Assembly (NCBI GenBank): GCA_035444205.1
Contig: DAOMOD010000147.1
Coordinates: 1-10,594 of the forward strand
From: DAOMOD01 sp035444205
Lineage (GTDB): Bacteria > Pseudomonadota > Gammaproteobacteria > Xanthomonadales > BPKI01
Length of the DNA: 10,594 nt
Reading direction: 5' to 3'
Under the pieces are notes generated by a model. That model was not told the DNA's origin, did no database searches, and saw nothing but the letters and a program-made list of their open reading frames with translations. Positions within the stretch are counted from its first letter, which is position 1; the number at the start of each line of letters is the position of its first letter. The position numbers and the translations under genes were made by a program. Positions 5,428 through 10,594 of the stretch are shown in pieces.

Positions 5428-7452
5428 ATGCTTAAATTGTTGAGGGGTCAGGGACGATGGCTGGTGCTCCTGGCGGCCATGTCCGCGCACGCCGACGAGC
5501 GTCGCGAAATCGAGGCGGATGGTTACAGCTACCAGATTGGCCCGGTGCCGTCCTGGGTAGACGTGCTGGAGGCACCCGACAGGCACACGCCACCTGCCGG
5601 CGAGTCGGTGGACCTACGTCTGATCGATCTGCAAAGCCTGCTTAACGGCAGTCAGGGTGCTCTTCATCACCGTATGGTCATGGGGCTCTTGACCGAACAG
5701 GGTGTGGCCGACAACTCACAGATTCCGATCGAATTCGATCCCGGCTATCAGCGCCTGGTCCTGCACCATATCGAAGTCGAGCGCAACGGCGAACGCCTGG
5801 ATCGCCTGCGCACCGAGAACATTACCCTGAGTCGCCGCGAGCGCCAGTTCGAAGTGGGCTACTTCACCGGCGCGGTGACCATGCTGATCGTGATCGAGGA
5901 CGTCAGAGTGGGCGACGTGCTGCATTACGCGTACACCATCGAGGGCGCGAATCCCATCCATGCCGAGTATTCCGGGCAGCGCTTCCGGCACTATTTTCCG
6001 CGACCGGTCGCGCGATCACGAATTCGCGTGGTGGTGCCGGACGGGCGCCAGGTGAAGCTGGCGGGCGATGCGCTAGCCGAAGTGCGACGCAAGGTTCGAC
6101 CCGACGGCGCGACCGAGATCGACTGGCGCAAGGACGGATCGCGGCCGGTACGCGTTCCCGACGATACCCCCGGCTGGTACGAGCCAGGCCCGGTACTCGA
6201 GGTGGGGCTGGCGGACGATTGGGCTTCGGTGGTGGCGTGGGGATTGCAGCTCTATCAGGCTCCCTCCGAACCCGACGGGGAAATCGGCGACCTTGCCCGG
6301 CAGATCACCGAGGGCGCGGGCGACGACGAAGCGCGGATCGTTGCGATGCTGCGGTTCGTCCAGGACGAGGTGCGCTACTTTGCGGTACTGCTGGGAGAGA
6401 GTACGCATCGGCCAAGTCCCGCGACCGAAGTCTTGAAGCGGCGCTTCGGCGACTGCAAGGACAAGACCACACTGCTCATCACACTGCTGCGTGCGCAGGG
6501 CTTCGAGGCCTGGCCCGCCCTCGTCTCGACGACACGACGTCGGGGTGTGCTGGATGGCCTTCCCGGCAGCCATGCCTTCGACCACGTGATTGTGCTTCTG
6601 GAATGGCAGGGTCGCCAGATCTGGCTGGATCCGACCCTGAACTACCAGCGCGGGAACCTGGAGCGGATCGGCTTCGTGGATTTCGAAGCCGCGTTGCCGT
6701 TGCGACCTGGACAGGTCGAACCGGTACGTGTGGAGCTGCCTCAGTCGGCGCTTTCCGGTCTGCATGTCGACGAGCGCTACGAGCCTGGCGAAAACGCGGG
6801 CGAAATGCTGCTGACCGTCCACACCACGGCCATCCGCCATTGGGCCGAGTTCTACCGGCGCCAGTTTGCCGGTTCGAGCATGGATCAGGTCGCGGAATCC
6901 TTCGTCGACTACTACAGCCGCCTGCATGGCGGTGTCGTCTCCCTGTCCGGCATCGAGGTCGAAGACGACCTGACCGAGAACCGGATCGTGTTCGTCGAAC
7001 GCTACCGGCTGCCGGAATTCTGGAGCGCCCCTTTGGGCCAGTTGCGCCACGTCGATCTGATCGCTTCGGGCCTGATCCACACGGTGCCGCAGCTCGGGCG
7101 CACTGATCGGGAAGCACCGCAACTGCTCGGCATTCCGGCGGAGCTGGTGCACCGCACCGCGGTCGTTCTACCCAAGGGCTGGCGTTGGCGGCATGTTCCG
7201 AAGACCTTGGAGCACGTCGGCGCCACGATGAGCTATCGCATGGGCGTGCGCAGCGGAGTCGAGGACCTGGAGATCGAGCACCGGTATCACAATCGCGTCA
7301 CCGTGGTCGATGCCGAAGACTGGCCTCGTCATCATCAGGGGCTGCGTTCGATGCGGGAGGCACTGTCCTTTCGGCTTGTCGTGCACGATCCGACGCCATC
7401 CGCCACAACCCGCCAGGACCGCCTGAGGAATCTGATCCGCTCCGGCGATTGA
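5428..7452 (+). CDS. Secreted DUF3857 / transglutaminase-like domain protein
   Basis: This 674-aa protein starts with a signal peptide (MLKLLRGQGRWLVLLAAMSA, likely cut near AHA/DE at 22-23). An N-terminal beta-rich region at about 60-250 fits DUF3857: QRLVLHHIEVERNGER, LSRRERQFEVGY, VRVGDVLHYAYTIEGANP. A transglutaminase-like core follows at about 285-405 with an intact papain-type triad: Cys343 in FGDCKDKTTLL, His386 in AFDHVIVL and Asp401 in WLDPTLNY. The last 230 residues look like a beta-sandwich and I cannot name them. Proteins of this architecture are found in the envelope of Gram-negative bacteria. Their biochemical role is mostly unknown, and both amide hydrolysis and crosslinking are possible. 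A strong ribosome site sets the ATG. The Sel1-repeat gene begins 35 bp after the stop on the same strand, suggesting co-transcription and perhaps a shared periplasmic task. Confidence 0.88.
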   Translation: MLKLLRGQGRWLVLLAAMSAHADERREIEADGYSYQIGPVPSWVDVLEAPDRHTPPAGESVDLRLIDLQSLLNGSQGALHHRMVMGLLTEQGVADNSQIPIEFDPGYQRLVLHHIEVERNGERLDRLRTENITLSRRERQFEVGYFTGAVTMLIVIEDVRVGDVLHYAYTIEGANPIHAEYSGQRFRHYFPRPVARSRIRVVVPDGRQVKLAGDALAEVRRKVRPDGATEIDWRKDGSRPVRVPDDTPGWYEPGPVLEVGLADDWASVVAWGLQLYQAPSEPDGEIGDLARQITEGAGDDEARIVAMLRFVQDEVRYFAVLLGESTHRPSPATEVLKRRFGDCKDKTTLLITLLRAQGFEAWPALVSTTRRRGVLDGLPGSHAFDHVIVLLEWQGRQIWLDPTLNYQRGNLERIGFVDFEAALPLRPGQVEPVRVELPQSALSGLHVDERYEPGENAGEMLLTVHTTAIRHWAEFYRRQFAGSSMDQVAESFVDYYSRLHGGVVSLSGIEVEDDLTENRIVFVERYRLPEFWSAPLGQLRHVDLIASGLIHTVPQLGRTDREAPQLLGIPAELVHRTAVVLPKGWRWRHVPKTLEHVGATMSYRMGVRSGVEDLEIEHRYHNRVTVVDAEDWPRHHQGLRSMREALSFRLVVHDPTPSATTRQDRLRNLIRSGD

Positions 7453-7478
7453 GAAGCCGGCTGCACACCGCAATCGTC

Positions 7479-7483
7479 GAGGA
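7479..7483 (+). promoter_or_regulatory. Ribosome binding site of the Sel1-repeat gene
   Basis: GAGGA lies four bases before ATG 7488, inside the 35-bp gap after the DUF3857 gene. It fixes the start in a frame that is also open upstream through the end of that gene. Confidence 0.6.
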
Positions 7484-7487
7484 AGTC

Positions 7488-9410
7488 ATGCTGCGATCCT
7501 TGTCCGCCTTTCCCATGTTGCTGAGCCTGATGTCCGTCAACGCGGAGCCGGTCGAGGCCGGTAACGCGCTCGACCAGTATCGTGCGGCTGCCGAGCGCGC
7601 CCATATCGAGCCCGACGCAGTGGATTTCGGCGAACTCTGGCAGCGGTTCCTCGAAGTGGAGAGCCTGGAAGCCCTGGCCGAACTGTTTCCGCTGCTCGAC
7701 GGACTCTGGGTCGAAGGTGCCGTGGTCGCCGGGCTTTGCGCCGAGCGTTGGACACAGATCGAGGCGGCACGTTCGCGGCTGCTGTGGTCGTTGGCCTACC
7801 AGTACGCCGCACTGAGTTGTGCCGAAAGTCTTGAGCGCGACGTGGATGGTGGCCTGCGCGAGCGCCTGATCGGAGAGGTGCTGACCCGCTACCGGGAACA
7901 GGGCGATGGCAGCAGCCTGTACAGGCCGATCCGGGTGGTGACGCTGCACGACGTGTACGCGATCGCCGCGCTCGGTGAATTGCGGCCGATGGGCATGTGG
8001 CTGTGGACCGTGCATTCGTCCACCGGGTTGCGCATCGGCCTCGTCGTGCGCGACGAATTCGATTCACAGTCGGTCATGTATTTCGACCCGGCACACCTGC
8101 CGATGCTGCTCAACCGTCGCGATGATTTCGTCGGTCGGCCGAGTTATCGCCGTGCGTTCGTCAATACCGTCATCGACAGACTGGGCGAGATCGGTGTCGG
8201 CGCGGCGCTCGCCCATGCCTCGCAACGCGAACGGAACGACCAGCGCAAGGCGGATGCGCTGTGGAAACGTGCGGTGGACAGCGGAGAACCGACCGTCATC
8301 CTGCGGGTGGCCGAAGACATGCTGTTCCGCAATCCTCTGCGCAAGGCCCAGGATCAGGGCTTCGACCTGCTGCTCGGACTCGCCGAGGCAGGGTGGGGCG
8401 AGGCGCTGGCACTTCTGGCGGTAGCGCACCGTGTCGGACAACGCGTGACGGCGGACGCCGAGGCCGAGCAGGCCCTTCGCGCGCGCGCCATCTCGGCGCT
8501 GGGCGACGGTCCCGGTCACCTCCATCTCAGTCGCGTCGTGATGCGACACGGCCGCAACCGTGGCGACTCCGACCAGGCCATCGCCGACATCGTGACTGCG
8601 GCGGCAGCGGATGACGTGGATGCGTTGATGGCACTGTTCCGACTCGCCGAGGTCGAACGGTTCGCCGATTCCCATGCGCACCTCCGCGACCAACGTCGCG
8701 CACGGCTGGAGCGGGCGGCGGCGTTGGGTCATCCCGTCGCCCAGCACGAGTTGGGCATGCGCCTGGTCGAGGAAGGCCAACGCGAGGATGCGCTGGGTTT
8801 GCTGGAAGCCGCAGCAGCCTCGCATCTGCCCGAATCGCTCTGGGAACTCTCGCGCTTGCGCATAGCCGAAGGTCTTGCCTCCGACGATGATCCTGGAATC
8901 CAGTCGATGGTCGAACGCGCCGCGGCGTCGGGACATGCAGAGGCGCTGTGGCTGGTCGCGCAGCGACACTTCGATGCAATCACCGACGAAGGCGACGAGG
9001 AGACTTCGACCCAGGCGGCGCAATGGGCCACCGAGGCAGCCATCCACGGCCATGCGGCGGCCGCAGTCTGGTTTGCGGAGCGCCTGGCCGAGGACAATCC
9101 CAAGCGATCCGCACGACGTCACGCGCGCAGGATCGTGGAGCCGATGGCGGAACAGGGCGAGGCCAGCGCGCAGCGAGTGCTGGCATCACTGATTGAGAAG
9201 GACGACCCGCGCGAGGCGCGTCGATGGTACCTGCGTGCAGCCAATCAGGGCGACGGCGAAGCCATGCTGGGACTGGGGCGAATGTTCCGCACGGGTCGGG
9301 GCGGCGAGCGCAATCCCCGCCGCGCGCGAGAGTGGTTCATGAAGGCTCTGGATGCTGGCATCGAGGAAGCGCAGGGCGACATCGAAGCGTTGGACGGCCG
9401 CAGACGCTGA
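7488..9410 (+). CDS. Secreted Sel1-repeat protein with unrecognised N-terminal domain
   Basis: This 640-aa protein has a signal peptide (MLRSLSAFPMLLSLMSVNA, likely cut before EP at 20). Residues about 25-240 form a domain I do not recognise. Its most structured stretch runs from RPIRVVTLHDVYAIAAL through MWLWTVHSSTGLRIGLVVRDEF to VMYFDPAHLPML (146-207), which reads like an alpha/beta fold. From about 250 on, helical pairs appear. The C-terminal part holds Sel1-like repeats: degenerate ones at about 405-565 (RAAALGHPVAQHELGMRL, ERAAASGHAEALWLVA, TEAAIHGHAAAAVWFA) and a textbook one at about 575-630 (ARRWYLRAANQGDGEAMLGLGRMFRTG, then ARREWF-type continuation in the next unit). Sel1 repeats are protein-interaction solenoids, so a scaffold or adaptor role in the periplasm is likely. 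The start is set by GAGGA before ATG 7488. The gene follows the DUF3857 gene by 35 bp, probably in one operon, and is convergent to the beta-helix gene. Confidence 0.85.
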   Translation: MLRSLSAFPMLLSLMSVNAEPVEAGNALDQYRAAAERAHIEPDAVDFGELWQRFLEVESLEALAELFPLLDGLWVEGAVVAGLCAERWTQIEAARSRLLWSLAYQYAALSCAESLERDVDGGLRERLIGEVLTRYREQGDGSSLYRPIRVVTLHDVYAIAALGELRPMGMWLWTVHSSTGLRIGLVVRDEFDSQSVMYFDPAHLPMLLNRRDDFVGRPSYRRAFVNTVIDRLGEIGVGAALAHASQRERNDQRKADALWKRAVDSGEPTVILRVAEDMLFRNPLRKAQDQGFDLLLGLAEAGWGEALALLAVAHRVGQRVTADAEAEQALRARAISALGDGPGHLHLSRVVMRHGRNRGDSDQAIADIVTAAAADDVDALMALFRLAEVERFADSHAHLRDQRRARLERAAALGHPVAQHELGMRLVEEGQREDALGLLEAAAASHLPESLWELSRLRIAEGLASDDDPGIQSMVERAAASGHAEALWLVAQRHFDAITDEGDEETSTQAAQWATEAAIHGHAAAAVWFAERLAEDNPKRSARRHARRIVEPMAEQGEASAQRVLASLIEKDDPREARRWYLRAANQGDGEAMLGLGRMFRTGRGGERNPRRAREWFMKALDAGIEEAQGDIEALDGRRR

Positions 9411-9482
9411 CGGATCCACGTTGCTGCGCTGGCAGCCAAACGGCGTCTCGGCGCCCTCGCCACGGACGGTCGTGAGGAATGC

Positions 9483-9515
9483 GGGCTAGCCCGGATGGCG
9501 GTGCCTGCGCCATCC
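9483..9515. terminator. Palindrome plus hairpin in convergent gap, possible terminator
   Basis: gggctagccc (9483-9492) is a perfect 10-bp palindrome. It is followed directly by ggatggcg (9493-9500) pairing perfectly with cgccatcc (9508-9515) around a 7-nt loop. The position between two converging genes (ends at 9410 and 9536) fits a two-way terminator. No T-tract follows in either direction, so the call rests on structure and position only. A second cgccatc copy lies at 9524-9530. Confidence 0.45.
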
Positions 9516-9535
9516 TCAGGGTCCGCCATCAGGTG

Positions 9536-10594
9536 CTACTCGAACCCGTCGAGAAAGATGGTCGTGCCCAGCGCTGCACGGTAGGCACCCACGTCGCAGC
9601 TCGCCGGGTCGCGCACCAGACCGCGCAGGTCGGTGTCCGGGCAGTCGCCGATGGCGGCACCGATTGCCGCGCTGGAAGGCGTCGGCAGCACGGTCGGCAT
9701 TCGGTCGCCGGTGGACAGATAGGCCTCCAGACCCGGCGCGACTCCAAGCTGATCGCCCGGCTGGACAGCGAAGCCGCACAGGTCGAGATCGTCGTTGACG
9801 ATGTTGCCGCCCGCGGACAGCAGTTGGCTCCAGCACTCCGTGGGTTCCTGCGTGGCCAGGTTGTCGGCAAGGATGGTGTTGCGGAGGGTGGCGATCGGCG
9901 CCGAGGTGAATGCCGAGTTGAACAGCCCCGGGCCCACCGAGCTGGTCCGGTTGCCAACCACAGTGCAGTGGTCGAGCGTCAGCGAGACCGTGGCGCCAAG
10001 CGGTGCGGTGTAGACGGCGCCGCCGGCATTGGCGCGGTTGTCGGTCAGCAGAACGTTCTCCAGCGCAGCGCTACCCTGGTTGGTGATGGCGCCACCGAAC
10101 CCGGCGCCACTGGCGCGGTTGCCGACCAGCGCGACGCGGCGCAGCTCCAGCGTGGCACCGGCAGCATTGAACAGCGCGCCGCCACTGGAAGCATGGCCGT
10201 TCTGCAGCATGGCGTCCTCGACGATCAGGGTGCTCTGGTTGTACACCAGACCGCCGCCGTCCGGGACCCGCTCGGTGCCACTCAGGCTGAGATCGCGTAG
10301 CGTCAGGCTGGAGCCGGGGGCGACGTCGAAGATGCGGAACGCGCCATCGCTCACGATCTCGCTGAGGCCCACGCCCACGCCGATGATCTCGATGTCGCCG
10401 GTGATCTCGATCTCACCCTGATCGAGACGATAGGTGCGCGGCGACAGCGCGATACGACGCGGCCCGCCCAGTGCGTTGGCCTCCTGCACCGCGGCGCGCA
10501 GGGAACAGCGGCCCTGGCTGTCGGCGCAGACGCCGTTGCCGGGGTTGGCATCGTGGCTGTCGGACGGATCGCCCGAAACCACGAAATCGGCGGT
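9536..10594 (-). CDS. Right-handed beta-helix protein with CSLREA-like and choice-of-anchor-Q-like regions, partial (5' end outside window)
   Basis: The reading frame is open to the window edge, so only the C-terminal 352 residues are seen and the signal peptide would lie beyond it. From the first visible residue: TADFVVSGDPSDS, then a CSLREA-type motif (NPGNGVCADSQGRCSLRAAV, with QEANA following; about 18-41). Stacked short beta-strand turns typical of a right-handed parallel beta-helix occupy about 80-245, with GGGLVYNQSTL, GGALFNAAGATLEL, GGAITNQGSAAL and GGAVYTAPLGATVSL. A choice-of-anchor-Q-like end follows at about 260-338 (GGNIVNDDLDLCGF, SAAIGAAIGDCPDTDLRG, SCDVGAY). Cysteine pairs fit an exported protein. 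The last residues are TTIFLDGFE, a tail I recall from many secreted xanthomonad proteins. The natural ligand or function is unknown; surface attachment or polysaccharide contact is a guess. An internal GTG at 10582 is not a credible start because homology continues upstream of it. Confidence 0.85.
   Translation of the reverse strand, partial: TADFVVSGDPSDSHDANPGNGVCADSQGRCSLRAAVQEANALGGPRRIALSPRTYRLDQGEIEITGDIEIIGVGVGLSEIVSDGAFRIFDVAPGSSLTLRDLSLSGTERVPDGGGLVYNQSTLIVEDAMLQNGHASSGGALFNAAGATLELRRVALVGNRASGAGFGGAITNQGSAALENVLLTDNRANAGGAVYTAPLGATVSLTLDHCTVVGNRTSSVGPGLFNSAFTSAPIATLRNTILADNLATQEPTECWSQLLSAGGNIVNDDLDLCGFAVQPGDQLGVAPGLEAYLSTGDRMPTVLPTPSSAAIGAAIGDCPDTDLRGLVRDPASCDVGAYRAALGTTIFLDGFE

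Noticed and set aside
4062..5435. 457-aa + strand ORF antisense to the acylase gene
   Set aside because: Shadow frame in GC-rich DNA. The opposite strand encodes a complete acylase with intact motifs, and the antisense translation has no recognisable domain.
6073..7152. 359-aa minus-strand ORF within the DUF3857 gene
   Set aside because: Opposite to a well-supported coding frame with a catalytic triad; the translation lacks family features.
8064..9122. 352-aa minus-strand ORF within the Sel1-repeat gene
   Set aside because: Shadow frame; the + strand has a signal peptide, ribosome site and Sel1 repeats.
9479..10300. 273-aa + strand ORF antisense to the beta-helix gene
   Set aside because: The minus strand shows clear beta-helix, CSLREA-like and choice-of-anchor-Q-like patterns; the + frame is compositionally a shadow.

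Overview
This is a GC-rich chromosomal window of gammaproteobacterial character. The likely source is the Xanthomonadales/Lysobacterales (Xanthomonas-Lysobacter-Rhodanobacter relatives). Supporting signs are the dapD - yffB/arsC-like - dapE order, short heptamer-built palindromic elements between genes, and a secreted beta-helix protein ending in IFLDGFE. The taxonomy is an inference from gene order and style, not from a marker gene.

The left third (about 240-2833, + strand) is the succinylase branch of lysine/diaminopimelate synthesis. dapD is followed by a 190-bp gap holding a large inverted-repeat element, then an ArsC/Spx-like thioredoxin-fold gene (yffB), which overlaps dapE by four bases. 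DapD makes N-succinyl-2-amino-6-oxopimelate from tetrahydrodipicolinate, and DapE removes the succinyl group after transamination. The 5' leader (1-290) has no convincing gene. It holds two copies of a roughly 50-bp hairpin-rich module.

A palindromic repeat at 2839-2882 separates dapE from a convergent gene on the minus strand (2907-5267). That gene encodes a membrane-anchored or secreted Ntn-hydrolase of the penicillin acylase family, with its autocatalytic Gly-Ser-Asn site visible. A 160-bp divergent intergenic region with a near-perfect palindrome separates it from two + strand genes 35 bp apart: a secreted DUF3857/transglutaminase-like protein (5428-7452) and a secreted Sel1-repeat protein with an unrecognised N-terminal half (7488-9410). 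This pair is probably an operon and is the least characterised part of the window.

After a hairpin-containing convergent gap, the right end holds a minus-strand gene open at the window edge (9536-10594). It encodes the C-terminal part of a secreted right-handed beta-helix protein with a CSLREA-like motif, a choice-of-anchor-Q-like end and the IFLDGFE tail. Four of the seven genes (acylase, DUF3857 protein, Sel1 protein, beta-helix protein) appear to work outside the cytoplasm. No tRNA, rRNA, CRISPR array, transposase or prophage gene was seen.
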